NCBI GenBank assembly: GCA_014529385.2 | Contig: CM043967.1 | Location: 8,398,501-8,462,500, forward strand | Reading direction: 5' to 3' | From: Adiantum capillus-veneris | Taxonomy: Eukaryota > Streptophyta > Polypodiopsida > Polypodiales > Pteridaceae | Length of the DNA stretch: 64,000 nucleotides | Shown: positions 1 to 10,773 of the stretch, one piece after another | Layout of the letters: each line of letters starts with the position of its first letter | Numbering within the stretch: the stretch's first letter is position 1 | Made by a program: the position numbers and the translations under genes | The notes under the pieces: model-generated | Databases searched by the model: none | The model's input: only the letters and a program-made list of their open reading frames with translations | What the model was told of the DNA's origin: nothing

Positions 1-118
1 AGCATATCCACTACCACAAAAATAGAGTCATATCCTAGAGATGTAGGAAGTCTTGTAACGAAGTCCATGGATATGCATTCCTATTTTATCTGGGGTGTAT
101 TAATAGATTGAAGATTAC

Positions 119-451
119 CTAGATATCAAACTCGTCAACTTTGATACATTGACATGTTAAACACCTTGTAACACAATTCAATAGATTTTTCTTTAGTCTT
201 GGCCAAAAGAAACTCTTCCTTATAGTAGTGTAAATTTTAATGTATCCTAGATGTCTTGCAATAGGTATATCGTGAGCTTCATGTATTATTTTAAGTTTGA
301 TACTACCATCATTTGGAGTACAAAGATGGTTGTTGAAGTAAAGGTCATTGTCTTCAACATAGAAGCCTTTGATTTTCCTTTCTTGCTTCTCTATGCAACT
401 ATTCAAGTTCATTAAATATAGAATATCTGTATAATATGGATCTTGAGGCAT
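119..451 (-). pseudogene. Integrase N-terminal HHCC domain
   Basis: The 110-residue frame has the H2C2 integrase zinc-binding module: His60 and His67 (AHDIPIARHLG) followed by SFFWPRLKKN and Cys97/Cys100 (CLTC). In the family this module helps integrase multimerise and precedes the DDE core. It lies about 70 bases beyond the RNase H remnant. The core would start to the left, outside the window after a frame break near 119. Confidence 0.82.
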
Positions 452-520
452 ACCTTCACAAATAAGGTCAATTAATGGGGTGGCTGAGGTTGTGATAGCC
501 GCTACAATACTTTTTTTTAC

Positions 521-955
521 TTAAAGCATCATCCACCAAATTTTCCTTTCCAAGCTTATATTCAATTCCAAAATCATATTTACGTAATACCTCCATCCAT
601 CTTTGTCATTGCGTATTAAGATCACGCTAAGTGTAAACACATTTGAGGCTTTTATGATTTGTATGTAGTTCAAATCTCCTTCTAAGAAGATAATGTCGCA
701 TACTTTAAGAGTATGAACAACGGTCAATAATTCCAAATCATGTGTAGAATAATTCAACTCATGAGTATGTAACTTACGATATTCATAATCTACTGGCCTT
801 CCTTCTTGAGATAGAAAGCCACCGATTTCTTGTCCACTTGCATCAGTGAGCATAGTGAATTTCTTTGAAAACAAAGTTTCTTTGAGTTTCTCGAAACTAG
901 CTTGAGCATGTACATTCCAAGTAAACACTTTAGTCTTCTTAAGTATATTAGTCAA
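521..955 (-). pseudogene. RNase H domain (Ty3/gypsy)
   Basis: The 144-residue frame starts with FTWNVHAQASFEKLKE, the connection between RT and RNase H, then TMLTDASGQEIGGFLSQ with the first catalytic Asp, and HDLELLTVVHTLK with the catalytic Glu. This order is typical of gypsy RNase H, which removes RNA from the RNA:DNA hybrid. The C-terminal part after ASNVFTL diverges, consistent with a frameshift. It follows the RT remnant with little spacing. Confidence 0.82.
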
Positions 956-959
956 TGGA

Positions 960-1790
960 GATGCAATCTTAGCATAGCCTTCAATATAAGTACGATACCA
1001 TCTTGTTAATCAAAGAAATCCGGGTACTTTTTTGACACACTTAGGTGTAGGCCAAGCTATGAATGCCTCAATGTTATTTGGATCAGTAAAAACACCATCC
1101 TTGGATACAATAAATCCCAAGTAATCCACTTTGTCAGTGAAGAAGGTGCACTTGCTACGTTTAGCATAAAGCTGATTCTATCGTAGAAGTTTAAGTACTC
1201 ATTGCATATGTTGTTTATGTTCTTCTCTGTTCTCTAAGTAAACCAAGATATCATAAAATAAGACAAGAACAAAATCATCAAGATGGTCTCTAAACACGTC
1301 AATCATAAGACAATTAAAAGTCGCAGGAGCATTAGTAAGTCCAAAAGGCATGACTGTAAATTGATAATGTCCAAAGCAAGTGTTGAGTCTTGTCTTTGGT
1401 ATATCCTCCTCCTTAATTTGGATTTGATAATAACCTGACTTAAGATCAATTTTTGTGAAGATAGAATCTCCATGTAATCGATCAAATAACTCATCAATCC
1501 TTGGTATTGAATATTTATTTCTTGATTGTTACCTAACTCAATCCACAATAATCAATGCAAAGACATAGAGTACCCTTCTTTCGAACAAGAGTAATCCATG
1601 GAGAAACATTGGGTCAAATTAAGCTTTGTTCAAGAAGTTGAGTACATTTCTCTTTGACTTTTGTAGACTCAAGCACCGACATCTTGTATTGTCTACGAGC
1701 AACTGATTGAGCTCTCAAAAGAAGCTCTATTGCTGATCAAATTCACACTTAGGTGATAACTATGAAAGTTCTTTGGGAAATACATTATCA
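960..1790 (-). pseudogene. Reverse transcriptase fragment (Ty3/gypsy)
   Basis: Minus-strand translation across frames gives FTKIDLKSGYYQI, then HYQFTVMPFGLTNAPATF, the fingers/palm signatures of gypsy RT. The catalytic box at about 1240-1250 reads LFYDILVY instead of the usual YDDILVY form, as if one Asp codon had been lost. After a stop, the thumb region continues with KCTFF and YLGFIVS. Stops and a frameshift mean no full enzyme can be made. Confidence 0.85.
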
Positions 1791-1797
1791 AATTCTG

Positions 1798-2250
1798 TCA
1801 ACCATTCAGATTTAGGTGTGTCTCTATAGGGTTAATCTTTACTGCATAAATCATTTCATTGTTTACATAGCCTTTCATTAGTTTGGGAAAGTTCACTAGT
1901 TTAAGTTTAGGTTTTCCCCGTTTCTCAGTAACTGTAACTTTGGAGTTTTGGTCATTTCTGAAAGTTAATGAGGCATTTTTGCAATGTATGTGACCATTAT
2001 TGACCTTAAGCCAATCCATTCCTAAGATTCCATCATAGACTTCTATGGGTAAGACTCTAAAGTGTGTTGAGGTATTGTGACTATCCAAAACAAAATTCAA
2101 GTTACCTACTGAAGTAAAAGACTTAACCTTCCTACCCGTACCTAATTCCACTGTAAGGTATGAAATCAGGGTGTTCAACCAAAATGAGGTTTCTAATTCA
2201 TCTAGGAGAGATTAAAGAATGTGTACTCCTAGAATCAATCATTAAGATAA
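1798..2250 (-). pseudogene. Retropepsin-like protease, damaged active site
   Basis: The 126-residue frame contains YDGILGMDWL, the conserved C-terminal turn of plant gypsy aspartic proteases, and follows the nucleocapsid region. Upstream, in a shifted frame near 2225-2245, the catalytic loop reads IDSRSTHS: the catalytic Asp and Ser remain but the Gly of the D-S/T-G triad is Arg. The family cleaves the gag-pol polyprotein. The frame break and the Gly loss indicate an inactive copy. Confidence 0.8.
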
Positions 2251-2332
2251 AATGGTTACCTTGATACTCTGCTGGGGTTTGAATCACTAAAAATTGTTCA
2301 TTCACTCCTTGATGTTCCATCGCAACATGAAC

Positions 2333-2813
2333 TTATGCAATTGCTTGATTTCCTTCACCTCTAGCACCTTGAGATTTGTTAGCTTGAGCCTTGAGGTCTT
2401 TGATTTCCTCCTCCTCCTGGACGAGGTTGATGTTTGATGTTATTCCCATTGTTGTTGTTGTTGTTGCTACTGGTGGTAGGTGGTCCATTTCAAACAAAAG
2501 GTGGATTTCCTCATCTAAAGTTTCCTTGGTTTTGAGACTATCTTTGATTTTGGTTAAATTTCTATTGACTAAGTTTTTGTTGAGCTGCATTTGGCCTAGG
2601 TCTAAAATTTCTAAAGTTCCGGTTTGGGTTGAAGTTGTTGGGTTCATAATTGTCCACCAATCCTATGAATCTTGAATTGTTGAATGGGCAATCTCTAGAT
2701 TGATGGTTAGGATCAAGACAATTATAACATAGATGATCCCGTATGGCCTTCATACACAATAATTTTTCTCTTCTTTGTTGTAAATTCCAGACCTTTGTTC
2801 CTCCGTAAGACAA
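2333..2813 (-). pseudogene. gag nucleocapsid region with CCHC zinc knuckle
   Basis: A zinc knuckle CYNCLDPNHQSRDC (C-x2-C-x4-H-x4-C) is encoded at about 2688-2729. It is followed, after a frame change, by an N-, Q- and T-rich tail with an acidic EEEE run. Such knuckles bind the element RNA during packaging. The position between the capsid fragment and the protease is as expected for gag-pol. The plus-strand open frame over the same bases is a shadow. Confidence 0.8.
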
Positions 2814-3042
2814 GGTCTTTTGATTTCATGCACAGGAGAAAATTTTGGCTTCCTCTTTCCACTATTTGATAACTCTAGCTCAATAGGTTTTCCTATATCA
2901 AAGACATCCGCAAAGTTTGTAAGTCGTAAGCTCTAAAGTCTAGACTTCATAGGTTATGTAACCCTGACACAAATCGTGCTACTTTGACTTCTTGAGTCAT
3001 CCCTGCTGGAGCATATTTAACAAGAGTCAAGAAATGTTCATA

Positions 3043-3276
3043 CTACGACTCCATATCTCTAGTTCCTTGAGTACAATCAAGAGACTTGTTTATACGGTTC
3101 GAATGATATACTTTATTTTGATAGTTCTTCTTTAGTTGAGTCTTGAGGTAATCCCAAGTTGCTGCATTAGGGTCAACATTATTCTCAATACAGTGGTCTC
3201 TCCACCAATGCCTAGCTGTCTTTTCTAATTTGAACATAGCAATGATAGCTTTGTTCTCTGTAGATAAAAGATCCAA
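3043..3276 (-). pseudogene. gag capsid-like fragment (Ty3/gypsy)
   Basis: The 77-residue open stretch contains the helix-rich signature of the Retrotrans_gag family: hydrophobic residues, then ARHWWRDHC and later WDYLKTQLKKNYQN. In the family this segment builds the virus-like particle shell. The expected flanking gag sequence is interrupted on both sides, and downstream sequence continues in other frames toward the zinc knuckle near 2700. It is the first recognisable domain of the 1-3400 element. Confidence 0.75.
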
Positions 3277-3425
3277 ATAAAAATAGTCATCCTAAATTTA
3301 CTCCTCCAAGTCACCATGAGGAAATTCCGTATTCACATCCATTTGCTCAAGATTTAAGTCATGAGTAGACACAAGGCTTAAGACAAGCCTAATTGAGCTC
3401 ATTTTTACAATAGTTAAAAATAAAT

Positions 3426-4230
3426 TTAATTGATGTCAATACCTTTCTTTTGAGAAAACCCTTTTACCACAAGCCTAGACTTGTATCTTTTCTTCCCACC
3501 TTCTTCTTCCTTTAGCTTGTACACCCATTTGTTCTGCAGTGGCCACTTATCTTTGGATTCATGTTGCATAGCTTCTTCATATGATTCCGGCTCTCTAGAA
3601 TATAAGACCATGAGATGGTTGAAGGAAGGACAAGAGGAAGGAACAAACCTTTCTGGAGGTCTACTTGCTCTCATAGATCTTTGGGGCATAGGTTGAGGAT
3701 CCTCATTTGGTTGACATTGTTGCACATTGTCACTGCTTACACTCCTTGAGTCTTCACCATCCTCAAGCTCCATGTATTCATCACCTACATCCTTTGTTTG
3801 TTTTCTTTCCAAGTAATCTTTGTACAAATTTTGTTCATTGAAAATTACATCTCTACTTCTAAAGATTTTGCGATCTTTAGGATTCCATAGGTGATACCCA
3901 AAGTCAACTTCTCCATATCCAATGAAGAAATACTTTTTGGATTTTGCATCTAGCTTTGACCTTAGGGTTCTATCTATGTGCATAAAAGAGTCACACCCAA
4001 ACAATTTGAGGAATGCATAATTCACCAGTTTACTTATCCATGCCTCTTCTTGAACTCCCCCATCCGATGTTGTTGAGGGTGATCGGTTGATTAAGTACAT
4101 AGATGTATTAATTGCTTCCACCCAAAGCTCAAGTGGTAGGCTTGCATATAGCCACATGCTTCGTTCTTGCTCCTTCATGACTGTTATGTTCATCCTTTCA
4201 AAAATTCCATTTTTACCTCCAAGATTGACT
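3426..4230 (-). pseudogene. Ty1/copia integrase C-terminus and RT N-terminus
   Basis: The open frame is about 270 residues long and lacks a natural start. It contains NGIFERMNITVMKEQERSM, then LWVEAINTSMYLINRSPS, and GYGEVDFGYHLWNPKDRKIFRSRDVIF, all typical of the end of copia integrase. It continues through a Ser/acidic linker into YEEAMQHESKDKW and KNRL-like KSRLVVKGFSQKKGIDI, the start of copia RT. In Ty1/copia integrase precedes RT, as here. The frame is clean for its length but ends abruptly at 3426. Confidence 0.88.
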
Positions 4231-4255
4231 TTTATGGTTGTATCCATTGTTGCAC

Positions 4256-4577
4256 CGCTTCAAAATGGATCACATTGATCCCTAGTGGTGGTTGCAAATA
4301 CACTATCCCTTGGTGGCTAGTTGTACTATGTAACATTCATAGACGATGTAACTAGGAAAACATGGTTTTATGTAATGAAGAATAAATGCGATGTGTTTCC
4401 ATATTTCAAAGGTGGAAAGCCTTTGTGGACAATGAAGCAACTACCAAGAATAAATGCCTTAGATCCAACAATGGAGGCAAATATTGTAGACAAGCTTTTG
4501 AAAGCTTTTATGCTAGCAATGGCATTTGGAGGCAAATAACAACCCCAAGGACACCTCAACAATGTACAAATTGATTG
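4256..4577 (+). pseudogene. Ty1/copia integrase core fragment, inverted
   Basis: Plus-strand frames give SLGG, a stop, then LYYVTFIDDVTRKTWFYVMKNK, and after one frameshift KAFVDNEATTKNKCLRSNNGGKY and RQITTPRTPQQ. These are the copia integrase core motifs. The second catalytic Asp of the usual SDNGGE is Asn and the following Glu is Lys, so the fragment could not act. Its orientation is opposite to the neighbouring integrase C-terminus. Confidence 0.82.
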
Positions 4578-4591
4578 GAGCTCTAATACAA

Positions 4592-4900
4592 TCAATATTC
4601 AGCATGCAACCAAGTAGTTTTGTTTGCAATAGACAAAAACAACAAACCATTGGTAACGAACCTACAATGAAAATCTGGGATGGCATGTTCATGTTCAAGA
4701 GGAAAGATGAAGAAATCTTGTTTGTCTACATAGCCTTGGACATGAAGTCTCAATTTCCCAATCAAGGGAGTAACTATGGCATCTTGCCCCTTGAGGGATC
4801 CAACAGCTGCAACAACATCTCCCATCTCATGAGATTGAATGCCTAACTTGGTGGCCAACTCTGTTGATATGAAATTTTGAGTAGAGCCAGGGTGAAACAA
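4592..4900 (-). pseudogene. Retropepsin-like protease of the chromovirus
   Basis: The frame contains FILFHPGSTQNFISTELATKLGI followed by GKLRLHVQGYVDKQDFFIFPLE. It resembles the plant gypsy protease start (LLDPGSTHNFIS type). The usual Asp of the D-S/T-G or D-P-G-S loop is replaced by His here (FHPGS). The reading stops near 4592, where the element is cut off. It sits right behind the gag knuckle, as expected. Confidence 0.72.
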
Positions 4901-4967
4901 GATGAAGGAATTATGCTCCCTTACCTTAGAAAGGTGATCCTTTGCAATGAGAATCCTCTTTTGGAGC

Positions 4968-6335
4968 TTAGATCGTGGAAGCTCTAGGAGTTTCATTGCC
5001 AGAATTTCTTTTGCGGCAAGAATGATAGCCATGTCCTTGCTCCCCACACTTAAAGCATTTGTGGTCCTTACAAAAATCTTCGAGCTCCTTAGGAGAGAGT
5101 TTATTTTTACCTTTATAAACTCTCTTCTCCTTGGACCGATTATTGTTGGTGTTGTTGAAATTGCCTTGGGAATAGTTTTGGACATTGTTCTTCCCCTTTG
5201 CTTCATTTCGATCTTTGTTTTCCATGGGCTTGGCATTCCTTTCAGCCCCTTGTTGGAAATTGATGCGTGAAGAAACCATAGTGTGATGGATTACTTCGGT
5301 GATAGAACCAGGCCGTTGGGAGTTGACATACTCGGCCATTTATTCAGGTAGTAACCCGCACAAAATTGTTGCTTTTGCTTGTGAAGTCTATCTTTTGAAA
5401 TACATTAGCCTTGAGATGTAAATCTCACAACCTGTCCACATATTTGTGGATAGACTCGTTGGAGAGCAACTTCAAACTCTACCATTTGGTAAGCACTTTG
5501 TCCTTTGCATTGCTTGCAAGGAATTGCTTCATGATGGAGACTTGTAGAGTTTTACATGTGTTTGGGGTTCTGCATTGCCACGAAGGCTAGCCCACCATTG
5601 ACGAGAATATTTTTGGAAGTGCATGGATACATGACGTAGCTTGGAGGACTCTATGAAGCCCTTGTCTCCAAAGGCCGTGTTGAAATGTTGGATGAAGGCA
5701 AATACTTTGTCAAAGGTGCCATCACAGGTGAGAAAATAATACTCTTTCCTCCCTCTTTGAAATTCTTAAGCTTTTGGGACCTTCTCCAAGCAGGGTAGGA
5801 TTTGCGATGTCCTCTCCTCTTATATTCTCTAGGAGAATAGTTGTTTCTTTTGTCAGAAGAGGAGGAAGGTGATAAAGAAGGAGAAAAGGATGACCTTTTT
5901 CTTGCCTTTTTCTTTCTTTCTTTCCTCTCTTTCCTTTTGGAGTGACGAGGAGAAGGACTATGGGTTGACCGTTTCCTCTTGGGAGGAGTTGGTGATCGTC
6001 TAGACTGTCGTCTTTGTGGAGCCACATCTTCAAAGGAACTTAGTAATTCACTTCTTTCTTGTTATTTTGATTCCTCCTCTCTTATGGGAGAGAGTCTTCT
6101 TCTGGGAGTCTCATCAAGAGGCTTCCTAAGCTCTCTCTCCTCTTGGAGAGGAAGGGGGAATCCCATAAGCACAAAGTTGCTAAGTAACTTCATCTTGCAA
6201 AGCAGGGTTCCCCATAGCTTGTTGCAACCTAGTAACAAGATAATTAACAAACATGGGGGCATCATCATTAACACCTTCATGTGCAAAATCAAAGTTGTGC
6301 ATATTCATTCTATCCTCTTGGATATTGTCAACCAT
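4968..6335 (-). pseudogene. Chromovirus gag with RS-rich segment and CCHC knuckle
   Basis: A plausible start lies at 6335 (MVDNIQEDRMNMHNF). The next part, about 6033-5700, is an Arg/Ser-rich tract with repeated SP, RS and KRK units resembling a splicing-factor RS domain. A Retrotrans_gag core follows across frames at about 5640-5340 (QKYSRQWWASL). A CCHC knuckle CFKCGEQGHGYHSC lies at 5016-5057. At least three frame breaks or stops interrupt it. The RS tract is unusual for gag and might be a nuclear or RNA-binding module; that role is inference. Confidence 0.72.
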
Positions 6336-6728
6336 GCTAATTAAACTTATGTATAAACTATTTTGTGCTTTGGTACCCTCAAAAACCTTAGTGGCTACTC
6401 TTCTTTACCTTTGAAAATTAGTCCTCAAGCAGCCACACCCGTGGTTTAGAGACTATTGATTGCAAAGACTAATGGAGAGGATCTAACATTGCTCGGTTGA
6501 TTATGATTCCTGTTGAGCTTGCTAGTAGCTCAATATGGTTAATCCAAAGGCAAGCCTCGAGAGACTCTTTTATTAAGACTATAGTTCCCAGCGGTGTACC
6601 TCGAACTAAGTCCTTTTCAACCAAGATAAAAGTTCCATTTTCCACTTACCCTATTGCAATGAACAACTCTAACCTTTCATGGACAACTTAAGGACGTCTC
6701 CTCTTAAGCAAGAAAAGATAAACTAATA

Positions 6729-6740
6729 GCTCTGATACCA
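6729..6740 (-). promoter_or_regulatory. Primer-binding site, tRNA-iMet
   Basis: The minus strand reads TGGTATCAGAGC one base inside the LTR end (…TTACA). This is complementary to the 3' end of plant initiator tRNA-Met (GCTCTGATACCA), the usual primer for minus-strand DNA synthesis in chromoviruses. Its position shows that LTR 6742-8384 acts as the 5' LTR of the gag-containing element to its left. Confidence 0.85.
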
Positions 6741-6741
6741 A

Positions 6742-8384
6742 TGTAATAGAAATGGCCTATGAACATTGAGAAAAGCGGAATTAAGAGACTATAGTGAGCG
6801 TTTTTTAAGAGACTACTTTGAGAACATCAAGGTTGAACTTAATTAGCAATAGCAACATAACCATTATACTTAATTAACTTGGCATGAAAAATATTTTTGC
6901 AAGAGAGAGAGAGAGTTAAAGAACTTGACAATAGTTGAGGACCGAATTTATGTGGAGCCGGTCCCCCCTCCAATAGGATTTTGTATTATATATTCTCCCA
7001 TAAAGAGAGACTTGATACAATACAATATTTGGGTTTCTTGAGACTTAGGTGATGCAATGAAGATGGAAAACTTCATGCATCACAAGCATAACATAACCTT
7101 TGTAAAAGTATTAACCATCCCCGGCCTCAATCCCAAGGCCTCAAACACCTTGAAAGGTGGAGAGAGCTGGCGGGGAATGAGGGTGGGGAAGAGGAAGAAG
7201 AAGTAACATATGAGAAAGCGATGGTTCCTCACTTATCATTACTCTTGTTGCACAGCATAGCATAATAGCATAATAATGATGATAAAGAAGATGGAAAGCT
7301 TAAGCATTGAAGCATGGCTCTTGGTTGGCTTTGCTTTCCATAGCCAAGAGTGTTTGTGTAGGCTCTCAGCTTCTCAACAAGCTTGGAGAAGGAGATGGAG
7401 TTCTTGCACTTTCACCAAGTGAGAATGAGTATGTGAGTGTGTGTGTGAGAGAGAGTATGACAGCCCCAGATTGCATTGGTTGACCCCTCATTATTGTAGC
7501 TAATGCTTGCATTTGATTGGACCCCTGCAATCCTAGCCAATCACATGCATAGTGCATATCAAGCAACCATGGTAGCATTTGGACAAGTTTCTTCCTTTCC
7601 CCTTTGAGGGAGAGGTCTTGGACAATGCTTTAAACAATTGATTAAATAACTAAATTCTCATTGGACCCCTCTTTAGCCTAGCCAATAGGATTCAAGCACC
7701 CCATGAGGCTAAGCATTGGGAGAACCTGACATGTGTCCTTGTGCCCCTTGAGGAAGGGGTGTTCTTTAGGTGAGTGAGAGGCTAAGTCAAACATACTCCT
7801 AGCTTTGGGGATCTCCCCCTCATTTGTAGGCACTTCTTTGACTCAATCCCCTTAAGCACCATACCCTCCAACCATGGGAAGCTTCTCAAGCACCTTAGTC
7901 AGCAAGTAGAGGCTTAGCATGAGCATGGGTTCTCTACCTCTCATGCCCCTATCTTGTAAGCTTGCCCCCTCCTTTGTAAGGATCAGCTTTGACTTGGACT
8001 TGGACACCTCAAGCACAGGGCCAGCTTGGCCAAGGACCTTAGCTATCAAGCATGTCAAGCACCTTAATTGATAATACTTAAAACATGAACCTAGCTTAAC
8101 CTAAGGTCTAAGGACTTTTATACTAACCATTGGAGGTCTTTAATGAAGCTAACCCTAAGGTCTTCCAAGCTCAATTATGCAAACATTGTTCTTCAGTAGA
8201 CCAACTCCTTGTGAGCCCTTGCTGAGATGGAACCATCTTCTTTTGGCCCCATGTTGACCTTGTCCTAAAAACTCATATCTCATATCTATGTTCTAGCTCT
8301 TGTTTCCCTTTTATTTCCCCATAGTAAAGGATCAGTTTAACACGAGAATCATTTGGGTAAAGCTAGATATTAGATTTTATGACA
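6742..8384 (-). repeat. Chromovirus LTR, copy A
   Basis: It starts (minus strand) TGTCATAAAATC after a purine tract and ends TTCTATTACA before the PBS. The same start and end recur in the plus-strand LTRs at 11096-12622 and 22936-24498, which share long stretches such as the CATAGGCCATTTC end, the CTAGCTCTC segment and the short-repeat region. The copy is 1,643 bp. Purine/GT tracts at 7430-7460 correspond to the CA microsatellite of copy B. Confidence 0.85.
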
Positions 8385-8400
8385 TTACCTCTCCTTTGAA
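8385..8400 (-). promoter_or_regulatory. Polypurine tract before LTR A
   Basis: The minus strand reads CAAAGGAGAGGTAA directly before the LTR start TGTCATAA. Purine tracts in this position prime plus-strand DNA synthesis. The other family member at 22919-22935 has a comparable AAGAGAGAGGTAA. Confidence 0.7.
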
Positions 8401-8738
8401 ACCATAGTCATCGTCGACTATGAGGTAGAGAACATAAAGTGTTGGTCATTAGTCCATTTTTCATAGCAGGTAGAAGATCCCTTTTTACCCCATGACATCA
8501 TTCCAAGATGGATGACTAATCCATTTGGGACTTGGGATACTTAGCCGATGCAAGCATGTCTTAGCCGCCGCAAGCATGTCTTCTCGTGAGTCCATTTCAT
8601 TCTCCCAAGTAGAGTGACAAGTTCTACTCGGTGTTTGAGAGACGTCGTCATCACAAACATGATTCTAAGCATGCATACTACTTAAATTTGTACACAAGAA
8701 AAAAAGAATTAGTCTTATAAGACAAAAACATTGATCAT

Positions 8739-8998
8739 TTAAAGGAAACATGTACATTTTCCTACTCTAATGTAGCATTGTAAGCATTGAAAGTTAATAA
8801 TATCCTTAAGTTGTATTCCCTTGCATCCATCTAGCATCTTCAAAAGGATAATTTTTGAACTCAATAAGATATCGTCGAATAATCTTACCATGTCATAGTA
8901 CCTTGTCCTCATATGCTGAAGCATAGCTTCGTGTTGTAGCACCTCTTCTTGGCCTTCAATTTTTTGGGGGTCTTTAATTATTGGTTCTCTTGGTGGCC
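8739..8998 (-). pseudogene. Chromodomain end of integrase (chromovirus)
   Basis: The minus strand encodes REPIIKDPQKIEGQEEVLQ, which aligns with EPTIEDPPEIEDQEEVLQ of the copy at 22360. Across one frame change with an in-frame stop it continues with HGKIIRRYLIEFKNYPFEDARWMQG, an integrase-fused chromodomain with its aromatic residues. Chromodomains guide integration to modified chromatin. Homology to the other copies stops at about 8998, so the rest of integrase is absent. Confidence 0.82.
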
Positions 8999-9463
8999 AG
9001 AATGGCAAGGTCACATTTGAAGAGACCGCCGGCGGTGTGCTACATTTTGACTTGAAGCTAGATGAGTGTGAGATTCTAAAAGAGAAGAAGCTAGAGTGAG
9101 TTACAACAACACTGATGAATAGGGCACTTTTGAAATGTCCTACGAACGATCCTTTATAATTCATTGTGTTCAATCTAAAGCACACATATGGTGGCTGGTG
9201 CTTTTGAGATAATTCATTTTCTTACAATCCTTCTACTGAAATAATACATTTTAGTTCACAACACATCAGGATAAATCTTTCAGGTAAAGAAAGAGAACCA
9301 TGAAATTTTGTTTTGGGTATTCAATCAAACCCTCATTCTTGGCATAATTGACAGATAAATGAATCAAGGAAAGGTGTTGTCTGTGAATGGGAGGGGAGAC
9401 TTTCAGGTCCAATGGCATCTTGCAGGTGACCTCAAAACACTGAAGCGTATGTATAATTGAGGA
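8999..9463. other. Spacer between head-to-head chromovirus halves
   Basis: I recognise no gene or repeat in these bases. They separate the minus-strand chromodomain fragment from the plus-strand integrase fragment and would form the loop of the large inverted repeat. Confidence 0.5.
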
Positions 9464-10773
9464 ATGGGTGCAATTGAAAAATCTCCATGTCTGTTTTGCA
9501 TGGATTCTACAAAGGTGATGGACCCAAAGTGGTGGAAAAAGGTCCTAGTCAACACAATGAAGACCCTAACATCCGCCCAATTCTGGCTTCAAAATCTGTG
9601 GTATGTCAAAAGACTAAGTATGATAGAGGGAAGCAACTGGGATTACTCCAGTCATTTCCAATCCTTAATTCACCATGGGAGAGTATATCCATGGATTTTA
9701 TCTTTGTATTACCCAAGTCTATCCATGGGAATATGGGAATATGGACAATAATCGACAGGTTTAGCAGGCAAGACACTGTATTCCTGTGAAAGAGACTATT
9801 AAAGCACACCAAATGGAAACTCTCTTCATATCCCAGATTTTCAAACACCATGCATTACCAACATCCATCGTGTCAGATAGAGATCCTAGAACGACCAGTA
9901 AGTTCTGGAAAGGTCTCTTTGAAAATCTAGGTACAAGATTGAATTTCTCTTTGGCCTATCACCCACAAATGGATGGCCAAAGCGAGATATCAAATCTTAC
10001 GATTCTCTATCTACTAAAGACTTATGTTACAGAAGTAGATCAACCTTCACAATGGGAAAATTACTTACCTCTTTTAGAGTATGCATACAATAATACTGTC
10101 CACACTTCTGTGGGAAAAGCACCTTTTGAGATCATTGAGGGAAGATCTACAAGTCCCTTGCTACTTAGAGTACATGGGAAGATCTTTGTTGCCGATGAGT
10201 ATAGCCGTGACCTACAAGAATCTTTCAAAAGATTAAGGAGGTTAAATCCATCTCTCAACAAAGGCAAAAAGCTGTTGTTGCTGACAAGCACATAAGGTCC
10301 TTAATGTTTAAAGAAAATGATTGGGTCTTACTTAAGTTTTCCAAGACTCGATTGAGGCAAACAACGGGAAAAAATCCTATGGGCCATCAAAAGTATCTTC
10401 TACAATAGCAAAAAGATACTATGGTCCTTTTCAAATATTGAAGCCAATCAATGACACGGCTTATCAACTCAAGTTTCCCAACCATTGGCTCATACACAAT
10501 GCTTTTCATGTGAGCCTACTTAAACCCTACAAAGGAGAGCCACCAAGTGAACCAATTATTGAAGACCCTCCGAAGCTCTAAGACCAAGAACAGGTGCTAC
10601 AACCCGAAGCTATCCTCTGGCATGAAAACAAGGTACTACGACATGGTAAGATTATCCGACGGTATCTTATTAAGTTCAAAAATTATCCTTTTGAAGATGC
10701 TAGATAAAAGCAAGGAATATAGCTTAAGGATAGTATGAACCTTGTCAATGCTTACAATCCTTCATTAGAATAA
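9464..10773 (+). pseudogene. Integrase with C-terminal chromodomain
   Basis: Two frames cover the core: the first has VVCQKTKYDRGKQLGLLQ and SPWESISMDFIFVLPKS with catalytic Asp at 9694, the second TSIVSDRDPR with Asp at 9876 and HPQMDGQSEISN with catalytic Glu at 9984. A frameshift near 9790 and another near 10295 interrupt it. The C-terminus has FKENDWVLLKF, then the chromodomain KIIRRYLIKFKNYPFEDAR ending at about 10770 with two stops. The DDE triad itself is conserved. The family inserts element DNA into chromatin. Confidence 0.9.

Larger units (their letters stand above)
1..3400 (-). mobile_element. Degenerate Ty3/gypsy retrotransposon, gag-pol part
   Basis: Read on the minus strand from right to left, the stretch gives gag core, CCHC knuckle, retropepsin, reverse transcriptase, RNase H and the HHCC start of integrase. 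This is the domain order of Ty3/gypsy elements. The integrase core, the 3' LTR and any chromodomain would lie beyond the left window edge. No LTR or PBS was found on the right, where a copia remnant begins near 3426. Each domain is broken by stops or frameshifts and two catalytic motifs are damaged, so the copy cannot be autonomous. The lineage within Ty3/gypsy is not resolved. Confidence 0.9.
3426..4577. mobile_element. Rearranged Ty1/copia remnant with inverted integrase core
   Basis: Two copia segments lie head to head. The minus-strand part (4230 down to 3426) encodes the end of integrase and the start of RT. The plus-strand part (4256-4577) encodes the integrase core that should precede it. 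The core ends with TPRTPQQ at about 4566, and the minus part starts with a form of NG.ERMN, which normally follows TPQQ directly. An inversion of about 325 bp explains both pieces. No LTRs were identified. Confidence 0.75.
4592..8998 (-). mobile_element. Tandem partial chromoviruses sharing one LTR
   Basis: On the minus strand the order is chromodomain (8998-8739), 3' untranslated region, PPT, LTR (8384-6742), iMet PBS, gag (6335-4968) and protease (to 4592). The single LTR therefore ends one element and starts another. Such LTR-internal-LTR arrays arise by unequal homologous recombination between LTRs or by tandem insertion. The downstream pol is missing; a copia remnant abuts at about 4577. 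I assume both halves belong to one chromovirus family because they share this LTR. Confidence 0.7.

Noticed and set aside
2391-2675. Plus-strand 94-codon frame
   Set aside because: Shadow of the minus-strand gag tail, whose zinc knuckle and neighbours fix the coding strand.
7366-8058. Small minus-strand frames in LTR A
   Set aside because: Short, not conserved in LTRs B and C, no domains.
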